This document shows, in pieces, positions 37,401 to 47,568 of a stretch of 64,000 nucleotides of DNA. Position 1 is the first letter of the stretch. Each line of letters begins with the position of its first letter. Below the pieces are notes generated by a model. That model was given only the letters and a program-made list of their open reading frames with translations, was not told where the DNA came from and ran no database searches. Source of the stretch: Stigmatella aurantiaca DW4/3-1 (GTDB taxonomy: Bacteria > Myxococcota > Myxococcia > Myxococcales > Myxococcaceae); the NCBI RefSeq assembly GCF_000165485.1, contig NC_014623.1, forward strand, positions 4,297,501 through 4,361,500. Reading direction: 5' to 3'. The translations under genes and the position numbers were made by a program.

Positions 37401-38757
37401 GCACAGAGGAGAGCAGGGAGCCCGTGCTGGACGTGGGCGGAAGGCGGCTGGGAGATCGGTTCTGGACTTGGCCCACCGCTTGTCCGGGGGCCGCGACGAG
37501 TGACTCCAGCAGTTCGAGGAAGGCGCCTTGGTGGGTATCCAAGTCCTTGGCCTCATAACAGGTGGGGTTGGCGTCGAAGTCGATCCGCATCCCCTTCCCA
37601 TCGGATCGGGCATACAGGCCGATCGAGAGATCCTCCACGGGGCCCGCGGAGATGTTGTGCGCGATGGTGGGAATCCCCGCGAAGCGCAGGGCGTAGTCAA
37701 ACGGCATGATGTTGACCACGGGGCCAAACAGCCGCCGCTGTCCACCGACCATCTTCAGGTCGCGGCGGAGTTGCTCATAGCGGTAACGCAGGTGGGGCCG
37801 CATGGCGCGCACCTCCGCGGCCACCCTGCGGGCCACGTCCAGCAGGCTGGCCTCGGGGCTTACGGGCACGCGCAGGGGGACGATGTTCATGGCCATGCAG
37901 GGCACGCGCAGCGCGGCCGAGCCGAGCCGCGTCATCACTGGCAAGCCGAGCACCACCTCGGCCGCATCGGTCAACCGGTGCAGGTAGACCGCCGTGGCCG
38001 CGAGCATGAGATCCGGCCAGTTCAGGCCCGCCGTCCGTGAAACCGCCTGAAGCTGCTCCATGCTCTGGGTGGAGAGGAAGCGGGTCTGGCGCACGAAGCT
38101 GGAAGACATGGGCGCGGGGGGCGCCAGACCGACTGGGGTAGGCCGATCGGCGAAGCGCTGCGTCCAGAAGGTCCGGTCGAGTTCGTACTGGGGCCCGTTC
38201 CGGTAGGCCACATCCTCATCCAACACGGCCTGGAATGAGCCGAAGCCTCCCGTCACGGGACGGCCCGCGGCCTTCGCGGTGTACACTTCGGCCACCCGCC
38301 GGGCCAGCAGCGAGAAACCAAAGCCATCCATGGCGATGTGGTGGACCCGCTGGTACCAGAAGAACCGGTCGGGGGCGGCCTTGAACAAGGCCTCCGTGAA
38401 GAGCGGTCCCCGGCTGAGATCGACCGTCTGGGCCAGATCGGCCTTCATCCAGGCTTGAACCGCTGCCCAGGGATCGGCGGCCTCGCTGAGGTCGGCCATG
38501 TGCAGGGTCCAGTCCTCTGGCGGGCCGAGCAACTGCTGGGGGCCAGTCTCGCTGGAGACGAAGCGAACGTGCAGCGCTTCGGCCTCACTGACCGCTTGAC
38601 GCACCGCTGCCTCGAAGAGCGCGGGGTCCACGGGGCCGCAGATCTCGATGCACTCGCCGGCGTTGTACACCGGGCTCTTGAGATCGAACTGCTGGCCCAG
38701 CCAGATGCCGTGCTGGGCCGCAGACAGCGGTCGGCGTGCTTCCTGTGAATCCCGCAT
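34408..38757 (-). CDS. mxcG: Myxochelin nonribosomal peptide synthetase MxcG (C-A-PCP-Red)
   Basis: 1449 aa. Condensation domain (1-430) with HHIAMDG (139-145); adenylation domain (about 475-965) with [13 protein letters not shown] near 612 and [11 protein letters not shown]; peptidyl carrier with [11 protein letters not shown] (Ser about 1005); NAD(P)H-dependent thioester reductase starting [19 protein letters not shown] (about 1090-1108). In S. aurantiaca this enzyme activates lysine, acylates both amines with DHB, and releases the product by two- or four-electron reduction. Start ATG 38757 has AGAGGGAG upstream. An intrinsic terminator lies just in front of it (38782-38817). Confidence 0.95.
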   Translation of the reverse strand: MRDSQEARRPLSAAQHGIWLGQQFDLKSPVYNAGECIEICGPVDPALFEAAVRQAVSEAEALHVRFVSSETGPQQLLGPPEDWTLHMADLSEAADPWAAVQAWMKADLAQTVDLSRGPLFTEALFKAAPDRFFWYQRVHHIAMDGFGFSLLARRVAEVYTAKAAGRPVTGGFGSFQAVLDEDVAYRNGPQYELDRTFWTQRFADRPTPVGLAPPAPMSSSFVRQTRFLSTQSMEQLQAVSRTAGLNWPDLMLAATAVYLHRLTDAAEVVLGLPVMTRLGSAALRVPCMAMNIVPLRVPVSPEASLLDVARRVAAEVRAMRPHLRYRYEQLRRDLKMVGGQRRLFGPVVNIMPFDYALRFAGIPTIAHNISAGPVEDLSIGLYARSDGKGMRIDFDANPTCYEAKDLDTHQGAFLELLESLVAAPGQAVGQVQNRSPSRLPPTSSTGSLLSSVLDGGPLPVSPRPVLQLITERAHEQPDAIAVEHGQHQLSYRDLLQNAQALSAQLVREGVQPNTPVAVMLPRGIDAIVASLGVLFSGAGYLPLDPQGPSSRTAAILEDAKPALIIQRASPEADPMARGNLVIRRNEAAPAAAPSSQVQTEGERLAYVIYTSGSTGQPNGVQISQDALAHFVAGATHRYGVQRSDRVLQFAPLHFDASVEEIFLTLCAGAKLVLRTEEMLQSVPRLLDACAEHGISVLDLPTAFWHELAYSVSTGAARLPSSIRLVIIGGEAALPERVARWRSAVGPAVLLLNTYGPTEATVVATTATLSGPLTAGAPEEEIPIGRPLPGVLTALIDAHGKLATPGAEGELYLLGGGLARGYLGRPELNAARFTPLGALPGNPRAYRTGDKARVREDGQLVFTGRVDDEFKISGHRIDPTEIETVLLAHAGVREAAVVGQILPGGTRRLCAHIVAENPAPAAAELRRHLLAELPAAMVPSAFVFSEKLPRTSTGKLDRNTLRLTLPPEDTAPAADATAFERLVLQVWEQVLGLGGMSAQDDFFELGGQSLQTIQVANRLSVALGREVPVATVFRYPTAAGLAQALEHGEKDSQESGGLSPAMLADAELPEEIVPRLVPRQSPPTPLRQVLLTGATGFVGAHLLDQLLRQTQAKVVCLVRARDEVHAMERLREAMTGQRLSTASLAERVMAVPADLGQPWLGLSSARFHSLAAECDAILHNAAVVSVVREYGSLQATNVRGTRELLRLAAAVRPKPLHYVSTLAVAPQANLSPEVPEAFVPAHPGLRDGYQQSKWVAERLVQHAAERGLPVTVYRLGRVSGAMDSGIVNPQDLVWRILLAGIPAGALPQLDVGEVWTPVDYVASALVRLSLVSHPGAVFNVTPAPEVRLSEVFGWVRDYGYPVELCPVPEWRARVAQAAGSANNSATLAFFDLRAGSSEPTFGLGTLRSDRLLQALSGSGISCPGTDRPLLHRYLDYCVEQGLLQRPPKTR

Positions 38758-38781
38758 CGCTCAGTACTCCCTCTAGGCGTG

Positions 38782-38817
38782 AAAAACATCGAGGTGGGGC
38801 GGTCCCACGGCTCGATG
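38782..38817 (-). terminator. Intrinsic terminator between mxcF and mxcG
   Basis: On the minus strand: CATCGAG-cc-GTGGG, small loop, CCCAC-CTCGATG, immediately followed by TTTTT. The stem starts two bases after the mxcF stop and the U-run ends 25 bases before mxcG. Being inside an otherwise continuous operon, it would give partial read-through and lower mxcG-aroA-mxcH-mxcI expression relative to the DHB genes. Confidence 0.75.
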
Positions 38818-38818
38818 G

Positions 38819-39751
38819 CTATGCGGTAGGCCGGACACCGCGCTGGAAGGCCGCTGCCACCTCCACGGGGGGCTGGGCCGTGGAGGTCAACATCGCGTAC
38901 CAGTCGGTCAGGGTCGGGCGTTCGGCCAGCTCCACGAAGGTGACCTCGGCCCCGGTGTTCCTCCAGCGTTCCACCAGGCTCATGAGCCGGATCGAATCGA
39001 GTCCCCGCTCGAGGAGGTTTTCGTCATCGCCCAGCGCCGCATCCTGCTGGAGCAGCTCGACGACATCGGCGCGGATTTGCTGTCGGCTCAAGGGCGCGCC
39101 GCCGCGGATGGCCTGCGGCCGGAGCTGCTCGATGAGCTGCTGGGTGGTAGTGGTGACCGCGCACAGCCGCGCCGCGTAGTTCAACGCCATCTGGTGGTTT
39201 TCCCAGGAGAAGTCGGCGACGCCGTCCGCCACAAAGAACGGCTGCACCTCGTTCATGAAGGCCTCGCTGGCGGTCTGGAGGCAGCCGATGTGCGCATAAA
39301 TGCCGCAGATGATCAGCTGGTTGCGTTTGCCTTGGCGCAGGATGTCCATCAGCTGCGTCCTGTTGAACGCGCTGTAGCGCCACTTGGTCAGGACGATGTC
39401 TCCTTCGGCCGGGGCCAGTGCGTCGATGATCTGCTTCTGGTGCGGCCCTCCATTGATTCCCGCGCCCCAGAAGTCCAGCAGCAGGCCGCGCTGTTCGGGC
39501 GTTTGCCCGCCGGGTTGAGCCGAGTACACCACGGGAATTCCCAGCGAGATGCAGTGCTGCCGCAGCTGGCGGATGTTCGCCACGAGTTCAGTCACGGGCG
39601 AGGCCCCGCTGGTGAAGGCATCCACGAAGTACCGCTGCATGTCGTGGATGAGCAGGACGGAGCGCTGCGAATCGGGTGTCCAGGAAACCTTGTTCGCGGG
39701 CAGATCGGCCGCGCTGGGCATGCGGTAGGGGGCAATGGCGGGCAGTGCCAT
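38819..39751 (-). CDS. mxcF: Isochorismatase / aryl carrier protein MxcF
   Basis: 310 aa EntB-type bifunctional protein. Residues 1-215: isochorismatase with [14 protein letters not shown] (catalytic Asp), LTKWRYSAF (Lys) and [14 protein letters not shown], which cleaves isochorismate to 2,3-dihydro-DHB. Residues about 230-305: aryl carrier with [18 protein letters not shown], phosphopantetheine Ser253, loaded with DHB by MxcE. It lies 38 bp behind mxcE and is followed directly by the terminator at 38782-38817. Confidence 0.95.
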   Translation of the reverse strand: MALPAIAPYRMPSAADLPANKVSWTPDSQRSVLLIHDMQRYFVDAFTSGASPVTELVANIRQLRQHCISLGIPVVYSAQPGGQTPEQRGLLLDFWGAGINGGPHQKQIIDALAPAEGDIVLTKWRYSAFNRTQLMDILRQGKRNQLIICGIYAHIGCLQTASEAFMNEVQPFFVADGVADFSWENHQMALNYAARLCAVTTTTQQLIEQLRPQAIRGGAPLSRQQIRADVVELLQQDAALGDDENLLERGLDSIRLMSLVERWRNTGAEVTFVELAERPTLTDWYAMLTSTAQPPVEVAAAFQRGVRPTA

Positions 39752-39789
39752 GGTCTGACTCTTTCGTGCTGGAGGGGTTGAAGCAGCGA

Positions 39790-41424
39790 TTAGCGGCGGG
39801 TGAGGGTCTCGCGCAGGGCCTTCTTGCTGACCTTGCCGACGCCGGTCTGTGGGAACGTGGTGACAAACTCGACACGGTCCGGAATCTTGTAGGCCGCCAG
39901 TCCACGCTCCCTCAGAAACGAGGTGAGCGTCGCGGCGGTGGGCGGGGCTTCGCGTGGAATGACGAACGCGCAGGTGCGCTCGCCCAGGAAGGGATCCGGA
40001 ATGGAGATCACCGCTGCGTCATGGACCGACGGGTGCGCGAGCAGGTGGTTCTCGACCTCTTCGGCGGCGATCTTGTCCCCGCCACGGTTGATCTGATCCT
40101 TCGCCCGCCCCTCCACTACCATGTAGCCTTCTGGGGTGACCCTGACCAGGTCGCCGGTGCAGTAGAAGCCATCGGAGGTGAATGCCCGGGCGTTGTGGGC
40201 CTCTGCGTTGTAGTAGCCGCGGATGGTGTAGGGGCCGCGGGTCAGAAGCTGGCCGGTCTCGCCTGGGGCCACATCCCGGCCGTCCTCGTCGATGATCCGG
40301 ATTTCGTCATCAGGGGAGATCGGTCTGCCCTGGGTGGCGACGATGAGCTCCTCGGGATCATCCAGCCGGGTGTAGTTCACCAGTCCCTCGGCCATCCCAT
40401 AGACTTGTTGCAGTGTGCAGCCCAGCGTGGGGCGCACCCTCTGGGCGGCCTCGGCGCTGAGCCGGGCCCCACCCACCTGGAGCACTTTCAAGCTGGACAG
40501 GTCATGCCGCCGGGCCTTGGCGGCATCCAGCCAGATCATCGCCAGGGGGGGCACCAGCGCGGTGAGGGTCACCCGCTCGCGCTCGATCAAGGGGAATGTC
40601 TGGTCCGGGCTGGGGTGCAGCGCCAGCACGGCGGTTCCACCGGCATACAGGGTGCCGAGGACACCCGGCGAGCTGAGCGGGAAGTTGTGCGCGGCGGGCA
40701 AGGCGCACAGGTACACGCTCGTCTCGTCGAGCCCGCAGATCTCGACGCTGCCGCGCAAGCTGTAGATGTAGTCGTCGTGGGTTCTCGGGATGAGTTTGGG
40801 AACGCCGGTGCTTCCTCCCGAGAGCTGAAAGAAGGCCACATCACTGGGGGCGGGCCCGGGCAGACCGGCCGCTGGTGAAGCGTACAGTTGGCTCAAGGGC
40901 GTGAACGGCCCCGCCTCGCCCACGACAATCACATGACGCAGGCTTGGCACTGCGCCGCGCACCTTCTCGGCCAGCGTGCGGTAGTCGAATCCCGAGTGCT
41001 TGTCGGGGATGACGTAGGCCACCGCCTCGGTGAACTCACAGAAGTAGTTGATCTCGGCGCTGCGATGCGCGGGAAGCGCAAAGACCGGCAACGCCCCCAA
41101 GCGAAAGAGCGCGAAGACCACCTCGAAGAACTCGGCGATGTTGGGCAGCTGCACCACCACCCGGTCCCTGGGCTTGATCCCCAGGGCGTGGAAGCCCGCC
41201 ACCAACCGGTCGGTCCGCTCGTCGAACTCGCGGTAGCTCCAGCGCTGCGTCCCGGCCACCAGGGCCGTCCGGTCGCCGTGGCGCTGGGCGCGCTCGCGCA
41301 GCATCTGGCCGAAGGTCTCGCCACGCCAGTAGCCCGCCTGGCGGTAGCGCGCGGCGAACTCCTCGGGCCAGGGCGTGCAGCCCGGAAGAAGGGTGGGCTC
41401 CCGCTGAGGGCTGGGAGTGGTCAC
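39790..41424 (-). CDS. mxcE: 2,3-dihydroxybenzoate-AMP ligase MxcE
   Basis: 544 aa EntE/DhbE-type aryl adenylating enzyme. [20 protein letters not shown] (A3), [57 protein letters not shown] and [20 protein letters not shown]. It activates DHB and loads it onto the MxcF carrier. Start GTG 41424 overlaps the mxcD stop (GTGA), so the two are coupled. Length is typical. Confidence 0.95.
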   Translation of the reverse strand: MTTPSPQREPTLLPGCTPWPEEFAARYRQAGYWRGETFGQMLRERAQRHGDRTALVAGTQRWSYREFDERTDRLVAGFHALGIKPRDRVVVQLPNIAEFFEVVFALFRLGALPVFALPAHRSAEINYFCEFTEAVAYVIPDKHSGFDYRTLAEKVRGAVPSLRHVIVVGEAGPFTPLSQLYASPAAGLPGPAPSDVAFFQLSGGSTGVPKLIPRTHDDYIYSLRGSVEICGLDETSVYLCALPAAHNFPLSSPGVLGTLYAGGTAVLALHPSPDQTFPLIERERVTLTALVPPLAMIWLDAAKARRHDLSSLKVLQVGGARLSAEAAQRVRPTLGCTLQQVYGMAEGLVNYTRLDDPEELIVATQGRPISPDDEIRIIDEDGRDVAPGETGQLLTRGPYTIRGYYNAEAHNARAFTSDGFYCTGDLVRVTPEGYMVVEGRAKDQINRGGDKIAAEEVENHLLAHPSVHDAAVISIPDPFLGERTCAFVIPREAPPTAATLTSFLRERGLAAYKIPDRVEFVTTFPQTGVGKVSKKALRETLTRR

Positions 41425-42641
41425 GACTTCACCTCTGAGTTCTGCCCCAGCCCCATCGCCTGCAGCATGGTGCGGAACTTCGCCTCGGTTTCGGCCAGCT
41501 CGGACTCGGGCTTCGAGCCCACCACGATGCCCGCACCCGCGAACAGCCGCAGCGTGCGCTCATCGGCCTCGGCGCAGCGGATGGTCACGGCCCACTGGCC
41601 ATCGCCGTTGACGTCGCACCAGCCCACCGTGCCCGTGTAGAAGCCACGATCGAACGGCTCGATCGTGGTGATGGCCTCGTGGGCCAGCTCGGTGGGGTAG
41701 CCGCACACCGCGGGGGTGGGGTGCAGCGCGACCGCCAGCTTCAGCGAGGTGATCGACGGATCCGCCAGCTCGCCGCAGATCCGGCTCGACAGGTGCCACA
41801 TGGTTTGCGTGCTGACCAGCGACGGTCCTGCCGGCACATCCAGTTTCTTGCAGTAGGGTCGCATGGCCTCCACGACCGCATCGATGACCACGGCGTGCTC
41901 GTGGAGATCCTTGGGTGACTTCAGCAGCGTGGCGGCCCGCTCTTGATCCTCGATGGGATCGGCGCTGCGCGCCGCGGAGCCCGCCAGGGGGTTGGCGAGC
42001 ACCTGCAGACCCGAGCGTGAGACCAGCAGCTCGGGGCTGGCGCCGATGAGGGTGCGCCTGCGCCCGCCCGCGGTCTCGGTGGGCAAGTCCACCGCGAAGG
42101 TGTACCCAGAGGGGTTGCGTTGGGCCAGGTTCCGCAGCAGCTGCGGAAGATCGATGGGGGTCGTGGCGCTCAGGTGCAGCGACCGGGACAACACCACCTT
42201 GCGCAGCGAGCCGGTCTGCATCAGCTTCAACGCTTGCGTGACGCCGTCGAGGTAGGCGGCGGGCTCGGGAACGGGCTGGACCGTGTATCGCGCTGCCAGG
42301 GGCTGGTGCACGGGCACGTCGGCGTCGAAGACCAGGGGGCCCGCCCGCTGAAGGGTCATCGGGACCACCATCTGGGCGGGAATCGATCCATCGAAGGGCA
42401 CCGCGCCGACCGCCACCGGGATGTCGTGGGCGGCCTCCCGGGCATTGTTGAGGACCGCGGCCACCCGCTCGGGCAGACGCTGAAGCGCATCCGCGCCGTC
42501 CATGTGCGGCACGGTGGCGAACGTGCCCCGGGCCAGCATCGTGCGCTTGGGGGAGGCAAAGAAGAAGGAGGAGCCGGCCTCGTAGCTCTCGAGCAGTTGC
42601 GCGGCCAGCTTCTGCGGCGGCATGGGACGTTCGGTCGTCAT
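41421..42641 (-). CDS. mxcD: Isochorismate synthase MxcD
   Basis: 406 aa from ATG 42641 (GTGs at 42644 and 42650 are alternatives; AGGAAA lies 12 nt before the ATG). Chorismate-binding fold: [84 protein letters not shown] and [19 protein letters not shown]. It converts chorismate to isochorismate, the first committed step to DHB. A Fur box lies about 75 bp upstream, so this is also the head of an iron-controlled transcript. Confidence 0.95.
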   Translation of the reverse strand: MTTERPMPPQKLAAQLLESYEAGSSFFFASPKRTMLARGTFATVPHMDGADALQRLPERVAAVLNNAREAAHDIPVAVGAVPFDGSIPAQMVVPMTLQRAGPLVFDADVPVHQPLAARYTVQPVPEPAAYLDGVTQALKLMQTGSLRKVVLSRSLHLSATTPIDLPQLLRNLAQRNPSGYTFAVDLPTETAGGRRRTLIGASPELLVSRSGLQVLANPLAGSAARSADPIEDQERAATLLKSPKDLHEHAVVIDAVVEAMRPYCKKLDVPAGPSLVSTQTMWHLSSRICGELADPSITSLKLAVALHPTPAVCGYPTELAHEAITTIEPFDRGFYTGTVGWCDVNGDGQWAVTIRCAEADERTLRLFAGAGIVVGSKPESELAETEAKFRTMLQAMGLGQNSEVKS

Positions 42642-42714
42642 CACAGGCACTTTCCTGATCCAGGGCTTGGAGCTGCTGTTTCTGAAAAGGGTGAAAGGTG
42701 TAATCCGCGAGAAT

Positions 42715-42733
42715 GATATTGGTAATCGTTATC
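42715..42733 (-). promoter_or_regulatory. Fur box upstream of mxcD
   Basis: GATATTGGTAATCGTTATC matches 16 of 19 Fur consensus positions. It lies between the mxcC stop and the mxcD start, about 74 bp upstream of ATG 42641. Confidence 0.85.
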
Positions 42734-42808
42734 AACTTGGGATGAGACCACTCCCAGAATGGGTCGCGACGGAACAGGGCAGGGGGCGAAGCGAGAGGGC
42801 TGGCGTCT

Positions 42809-43582
42809 CTAGACGCCCAAGGTCGCGCCGCCGTCCACACACAAGTCGTGCATGGTGATGTGGCGGGCTTGGTCGGAGGTGAGGAACACCACTGCATCGG
42901 CGATATCGGCGGGAGTGGCCAGTCGGCGCAGGGGAATGCCCACGCGGAAGGTCTCCAGGGAGCCGGTGATGGCGGCATCTCCGCCGCGCTCGTCGGTCCA
43001 GAGTGCGCGCTGCATGGGCGTATCGGTGGAGCCCGGTGAGACCACATTGCAGCGGATGTTGTGCGGGGCCAATTCCAGCCCCAGGCACTTGGTGAACATG
43101 GCAGAGGCGGCCTTGGAGGCCGCGTAAGCAGCCATCTGCATCCGGGGGGTTCCCGAGGCATTGGACGCCACGGTGACGATCACCCCAGCCTTGCGGGGCA
43201 CCATTCGCCGGGCCACCGCGCGAGAGACATGAAACACGCCCTGCGTGTTGACAGCGAAGGTCGTCTCCCAGTCCGCGTCGCTGAACTCGACGGCCGCGCC
43301 CGTTCTCAGGACACCGGCCACGTTGACCAGGATTCCGATGGGCCCCAACTCACGCTCCACCTGCTCGACCACGGCCTCGACCGCGGCACTGTCGCGCACG
43401 TCCGCCCGGTAGGGGACGACTCGGCCACGGCCCTGTCCCAAGTCTGTGGCCAGCGCGGAGAGCTTCTCGGCCTGGGTGTCGAGCGCGGCGACGGGCCCAC
43501 TGCCCGCCAGTGCTCGGACTACCGCCGCACCGATGCCCTGGGCCGCGCCTGTGACCAGAGCCACTTTGGAGGTCGTTCCCAT
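42809..43582 (-). CDS. mxcC: 2,3-dihydro-2,3-dihydroxybenzoate dehydrogenase MxcC
   Basis: 257 aa EntA-type SDR from ATG 43582. NAD-binding TGAAQGIG (11-18), [24 protein letters not shown] and catalytic Tyr153/Lys157 in YAASKAAS. The end [13 protein letters not shown] is typical of EntA. It oxidises the MxcF product to DHB. A Fur box lies about 90 bp upstream and a separate one precedes the next gene mxcD, so mxcC may form its own transcript. Confidence 0.93.
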   Translation of the reverse strand: MGTTSKVALVTGAAQGIGAAVVRALAGSGPVAALDTQAEKLSALATDLGQGRGRVVPYRADVRDSAAVEAVVEQVERELGPIGILVNVAGVLRTGAAVEFSDADWETTFAVNTQGVFHVSRAVARRMVPRKAGVIVTVASNASGTPRMQMAAYAASKAASAMFTKCLGLELAPHNIRCNVVSPGSTDTPMQRALWTDERGGDAAITGSLETFRVGIPLRRLATPADIADAVVFLTSDQARHITMHDLCVDGGATLGV

Positions 43583-43670
43583 GTGTCTACTTGCCCCTGT
43601 GGAGAGGGAAGGCCTAACGGCCGCCCTCGAATGGCAGGAAACCCGCCGCTGTCGGGGCGGCCTCATTTAT

Positions 43671-43689
43671 GAGAATGGTTCTCATTTTC
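43671..43689 (-). promoter_or_regulatory. Fur-box-like site upstream of mxcC
   Basis: GAGAATGGTTCTCATTTTC matches 14 of 19 Fur consensus positions, with GAGAATG facing a CATTTTC arm. It is about 89 bp upstream of the mxcC start. Confidence 0.75.
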
Positions 43690-43814
43690 ACTGGCGTCTC
43701 CCATGTCTTGACCCTTCATGTCAAGAGCCTTGCCCGGTGAAGGAAGACGGGAGGGTGAGACAAACGTGAGTGAATTTCTCACCCCTCCATGTGGAGACCT
43801 ACTTTGAGCCACGC

Positions 43815-44630
43815 TCAGTCATGTGGCTCGTGGTGGTCGGCGGTGTCCCGCTTCCAGTAGCCCGTCGCACTGACCCATTTTTTGTGCGTGCCGCGCTCGT
43901 TGTAGATGTGCTCGCGGATGGGTCGCAGGGTGTTGGCTTCGCCTGCCAGCCAGACGAAGTAGTCGCCGGGAGGGAATGCCAGCTCGCGGATGGCTTTTTC
44001 CAGCTGGTTCGTGGAGCCGGGGGGGGCACCGTTGCGGTGCAGCCAGGTCAGCTCCACCCGGGCGCGGGTATTGAACCGCTGCTCTTCGGATGCATCGCTG
44101 ACTTCAATGAAGACAATGGCGTGCGCACCGGCCGGAAGTTCTTCCAGCCAGCGGCCGATGGCCGGCATCGCGGTGGCATCACCCGCGAGCAGATACCAGT
44201 CGAAGTCCTGGGGGACGATCATCGAGCTACGGGGGCCTCCCACGCCGACGAAGTCTCCTGGTTTGGCGTGGGTGGCCCAGGTCGAGCCGGGCCCAGAACC
44301 ATGCACCACGAAATCGATGTCCAGCTCACCCGCGGCGGCGTCGTAGCGCCGGGGCGTGTAATCGCGCGAGGCGGGGCGTGGCTTTCCCTCTGGGAAGACC
44401 GGCCCGTGAGGCCCCAGGGTGGGCAGAAGGGGCTTGAGCTCGCCGGGGGCTGGGAAGATCAGCCGCACGTGGTCGTCAGCCGCCGGGGTCTGGAATCCCT
44501 CCAGCTCTTTGCCTCCGAGGGTGACCCGCACCATGTGGGGGGTGACGTAGGCCACACGAAGGACTTCGAGGAGCCGAAACTTGATCGCGAAGGGCACACG
44601 GCGGGGAGCCCGTTCAGACTGGGTTCTCAT
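43815..44630 (-). CDS. mxcB: Siderophore-interacting protein / ferric-siderophore reductase MxcB
   Basis: 271 aa ViuB/SIP-type flavoprotein. It opens with an FAD-binding barrel (VAYVTPHMVRVTLGG, then SRDYTPRRYD with the FAD RxYT motif) and follows with a NAD(P)-binding half (DWYLLAGDATAMPAIGRWLE, GDYFVWLAGEANTLRPIREH). Such enzymes reduce ferric catecholates in the cytoplasm and free the iron. ATG 44630 is 34 bp behind a Fur-box-like site. A bulged GC-rich hairpin follows the stop (about 43751-43788), but it lacks a U-run. Confidence 0.92.
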   Translation of the reverse strand: MRTQSERAPRRVPFAIKFRLLEVLRVAYVTPHMVRVTLGGKELEGFQTPAADDHVRLIFPAPGELKPLLPTLGPHGPVFPEGKPRPASRDYTPRRYDAAAGELDIDFVVHGSGPGSTWATHAKPGDFVGVGGPRSSMIVPQDFDWYLLAGDATAMPAIGRWLEELPAGAHAIVFIEVSDASEEQRFNTRARVELTWLHRNGAPPGSTNQLEKAIRELAFPPGDYFVWLAGEANTLRPIREHIYNERGTHKKWVSATGYWKRDTADHHEPHD

Positions 44631-44663
44631 GGATTCTCATGGGCCGGAAGGGAAGGCCTAGTT

Positions 44664-44682
44664 GATATTGAGTCGCATTATC
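44664..44682 (-). promoter_or_regulatory. Fur-box-like site upstream of mxcB
   Basis: GATATTGAGTCGCATTATC matches 14 of 19 Fur consensus positions, with both outer arms well kept (GATATTGA and CATTATC) and a diverged centre. It is 34 bp upstream of the mxcB start. Confidence 0.72.
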
Positions 44683-44735
44683 ATGTTCATGGATGCGCGA
44701 GAAACGCAACTGCTCCAGGGAGGACCTGCTGCCGC

Positions 44736-45716
44736 TCAGTTCCACCGCAGGGTGCTCCGTGTGGCCCAGTACGTCTGGGGGGCTTCCACCAGGCCGAGCA
44801 GGCGAGCGTCGAGTGGCGCTGTGTAGGGCAGTGACAGGGCACGCAGGTGGCTGGAGAGCTGCTCCACGGTGGCTGCGCCGCTGAGCACCACGCTCGCCCA
44901 GGGCTGCGCCAGCGCGGCGGCCATGGCGAGCACATCCGGGCGGGTGTTCTGCTCCGTGGCCAGGGTGCGAAAGGGCTGAAGGGCGGGGTGCTCGTCACGT
45001 GGGCCGAGCCGGCCATTGGCGACGACCTCCTTGAGGATGATGCCCCAGCCGGAGGCGTGGGCCTCGGCGAGGGCGGGTCCCACGGAGCGTTCGAGCACGT
45101 TCCATGTGGCCTGTACACAGGAGAACACGGGGCGGCCGTCCACACGCACTTCCAGCGCGCGTCGCAGCACCGCGGCTTGCTGGGGGCCACTGAGCGAGAG
45201 TCCCACGCGAATGCCTTCGTCGAGCATCTGGGCGAGTGTTCCCAGCACGGCAACGTCGTCCAGGACACCGCTTTCGAAGGTGGCGGAGTGGATCTGGTAG
45301 AGGCTCAGATGTGCTCCCAGCCGGGCGCGGCTCTCGGCGTACTGACGGCGCAGGGCTGCCAAGGAGTGGTCCTTCACCTCGTGGCGTTCGGCGTCCACGG
45401 TCCAGTCGGCGGTGTACGTGTAGCCCCACTTGGAGCCCACGACGACCTCGCCCGGCTTGAACCCGCGCGAGACCAGCCACGAGGCCAGGAAGTCCTCGGC
45501 CCGGCCATAGGAGCGCGCCGCGTCGAAGTAGCGCACGCCCTCGCGGTACGCGGCATCGAGCACCTCATGGGCACGGTGTTCCATCGCCTGCACGGAACGG
45601 TCGGGGCCCAGATCTCCTGCATGGCCGAGGGTGATGTAGCCAGGGCGGCCGAGGGCCGCCAGCCCGAGCCCCAGGCGGGAAACTGTGGGCCCAGAGATAC
45701 CGAGGGTGTGAGGCAC
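44736..45716 (-). CDS. Aldo/keto reductase
   Basis: 326 aa from GTG 45716, chosen because AGGAGGAA sits just upstream; an open frame to 45752 has only a TTG. The AKR fold shows the catalytic tetrad: Asp and Tyr in [15 protein letters not shown], Lys in [13 protein letters not shown], His in [12 protein letters not shown]. The end has [18 protein letters not shown], where the NADP-binding loop is expected. It is close to mxcB but divergently spaced from msrB and has no siderophore motif, so probably not part of the myxochelin pathway. Confidence 0.88.
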   Translation of the reverse strand: MPHTLGISGPTVSRLGLGLAALGRPGYITLGHAGDLGPDRSVQAMEHRAHEVLDAAYREGVRYFDAARSYGRAEDFLASWLVSRGFKPGEVVVGSKWGYTYTADWTVDAERHEVKDHSLAALRRQYAESRARLGAHLSLYQIHSATFESGVLDDVAVLGTLAQMLDEGIRVGLSLSGPQQAAVLRRALEVRVDGRPVFSCVQATWNVLERSVGPALAEAHASGWGIILKEVVANGRLGPRDEHPALQPFRTLATEQNTRPDVLAMAAALAQPWASVVLSGAATVEQLSSHLRALSLPYTAPLDARLLGLVEAPQTYWATRSTLRWN

Positions 45717-45764
45717 GTATTCCTCCTCCCTCTTCCTGGAAACAGAGGGCAAGGGGAGGGTGCC

Positions 45765-46343
45765 ATGAATTCTCCGGGTGGTAACTTTCCGGCGGCTTCG
45801 TGCGTACGGTTGGGCATGAACCGACGATCAAAGGGGTGGTGGGCAGGCTTGCTGGTGGTCCCGCTGGCCGCGCTCGCCTTGGGGGCGGGTGAAAAGGCCC
45901 TGGTCGAGTCCAATCCCCCCGCGGCGCAGGTGCCCCCGGGGCCTGATGCTTCGAAGGGGGCGAAGAAGACGGAAGCGGAGTGGCGCAAGCAGCTCACGCC
46001 CCAGCAGTTTCACGTGCTTCGCGAGAAGGGCACCGAGCGGGCCTTCACCGGCAAGTACTGGGATCACCACGAGGCAGGCACATACCACTGTGCTGCGTGT
46101 GGCCATCCGCTCTTCTCCTCGGAGGCCAAGTTTGATTCAGGCACCGGCTGGCCCAGCTATTGGCAGCCCCTCTCGCCGAGTGCGGTGACGCTCCATCAGG
46201 ACACCAGTCTGTTCATGACGCGCACGGAAGTGGTGTGCGCACGCTGCGGAGGCCATCTGGGCCATGTCTTCGACGACGGTCCGCCGCCCACGGGAATGCG
46301 CTACTGCATCAACTCCGTGTCCCTGTCCTTCCAGGGACGTTGA
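45765..46343 (+). CDS. msrB: Exported peptide-methionine (R)-S-oxide reductase
   Basis: 192 aa if read from ATG 45765, which has GGGGAGGG upstream; ATG 45816 ([15 protein letters not shown]) is the alternative start and has no clear ribosome-binding site. An N-terminal hydrophobic segment ([18 protein letters not shown]) predicts export. The MsrB domain has zinc sites CAAC and [29 protein letters not shown] and the catalytic Cys in [11 protein letters not shown]. It repairs oxidised methionine in the envelope. Confidence 0.92.
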   Translation: MNSPGGNFPAASCVRLGMNRRSKGWWAGLLVVPLAALALGAGEKALVESNPPAAQVPPGPDASKGAKKTEAEWRKQLTPQQFHVLREKGTERAFTGKYWDHHEAGTYHCAACGHPLFSSEAKFDSGTGWPSYWQPLSPSAVTLHQDTSLFMTRTEVVCARCGGHLGHVFDDGPPPTGMRYCINSVSLSFQGR

Positions 46344-46378
46344 GCCCCTGGGGGGAGCAACAAACCGGGCGATGTGTT

Positions 46379-46395
46379 CGTGAGAAGATCTCACG
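46379..46395. promoter_or_regulatory. Inverted repeat upstream of the epoxide-hydrolase gene
   Basis: CGTGAGA, AGA, TCTCACG: perfect 7-bp arms 31 bp before ATG 46426. No T-run follows, so it may be an operator, or a weak hairpin after msrB. Confidence 0.35.
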
Positions 46396-46425
46396 GACGT
46401 CCCGTCTCGAGGGGATACTCCACCC

Positions 46426-47466
46426 ATGATCCGGAATGTCTTCAGCACGGGGCGGCACCGTACGTCCTATTGGACGGGTGGGCCCGCGAATGGCCCGCTG
46501 ATGATCTTCATCCACGGGTGGCCTGAGCTCTCGAGCATGTGGTGGCACCAGTTGGAGTGTTTTTCCGCACTGGGGTTTCGTTGCGTCGCTCCTGACATGC
46601 GCGGCTACGGGGGTTCAAGCCAACCGTCGAGTCTCGGGGACTTCGCGTTGGAGCACATCGTGGAGGACATGCTCGAACTTCTCGGAGGGCTCGGGGCGGA
46701 GCGGGCGCTCTGGATCGGCCATGATTGGGGCGCTCCGGTGGTGTGGAGCTTGGCGAGCCACCACGCCGGGAAGTGTATCGGCGCCGTCAACCTGTGTGTT
46801 CCCTATTTGGCCAATGGCTTCGCCCCTCCGAACCTCGTGCCGCTCGTCAACCGGACCCTCTACCCGGAGGCGCAATATCCTGCCGGGCAGTGGGACTACA
46901 TGCTGTTCTATGAGAAGGATTTCGAGGCCGTGCGGGCGGTATTCGAGGCGAATGTTCCTGCGCTTTTCAAGGCATTGATTCGCCGCGGAAGTGCCGAGGC
47001 GGTGAGAAAGCCAAGCCGCACGGCGACGGTCAGCCGCGATGGCGGTTGGTTTGGCGGTGCAAGCCAAGCCCCCGTGCTTCCAAGAGACGAGGCTGTGTTG
47101 TCTCAAGAGGCCCTTGACCGCTACGTCGAGGCGTTCGAGACCAATGGCTTTTTTGGGCCCAATGCCTGGTACATGAACCACCGCCAGAACATGGCCTACG
47201 CGGCCAAGGCCCCCGGAGAGGGCAAGCTGCGCTTGCCCGTCCTCTTCTTACATGCGGCGTATGACGCTGTCTGCGAAACCATGGATTCACGATTGGCCGA
47301 GCCCATGCGGCGGGACTGTCTCGATTTGACCGAGGCCGTCTTGGAGACGGGGCATTGGATGGTTCAAGAGCAGCCGGAACGGGTCAACGCGGCCATCGCG
47401 AGATGGCTGGCCGCCCGGGTGCCCGAATTCTGGCCGTTTCAGGAGTATCGGAAACCGGAAGTTTGA
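46426..47466 (+). CDS. Alpha/beta hydrolase, epoxide-hydrolase-like
   Basis: 346 aa. FIHGWPELSSMWWHQ (oxyanion-hole HGWPE), RCVAPDMRGYGGSSQP, nucleophile Asp in WIGHDWGAPVVWSL, late acid in LFLHAAYDAVCE and His in LETGHWMVQEQPER. The nucleophile Asp in place of Ser and the HGWP loop are typical of epoxide hydrolases and some haloalkane dehalogenases. The substrate is unknown. Transcribed alone behind msrB. Confidence 0.88.
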   Translation: MIRNVFSTGRHRTSYWTGGPANGPLMIFIHGWPELSSMWWHQLECFSALGFRCVAPDMRGYGGSSQPSSLGDFALEHIVEDMLELLGGLGAERALWIGHDWGAPVVWSLASHHAGKCIGAVNLCVPYLANGFAPPNLVPLVNRTLYPEAQYPAGQWDYMLFYEKDFEAVRAVFEANVPALFKALIRRGSAEAVRKPSRTATVSRDGGWFGGASQAPVLPRDEAVLSQEALDRYVEAFETNGFFGPNAWYMNHRQNMAYAAKAPGEGKLRLPVLFLHAAYDAVCETMDSRLAEPMRRDCLDLTEAVLETGHWMVQEQPERVNAAIARWLAARVPEFWPFQEYRKPEV

Positions 47467-47568
47467 GCGCTCTGTCGCGCGGACATACATGCGCTTTCCT
47501 CCCTTTGGCCAATAGGCATTCGTGTCCGGCAATGCATCTTTCCCCTTCCAGGAGAGGAAGGTGTGAGG

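Noticed and set aside
43751..43788. Bulged hairpin GAGGGTGAGA / TCTCACCCCTC after mxcB
   Set aside because: It could be a terminator, but has a bulge and no T-run, and it overlaps another possible GTGAG/CTCAC hairpin. Not listed as a feature.
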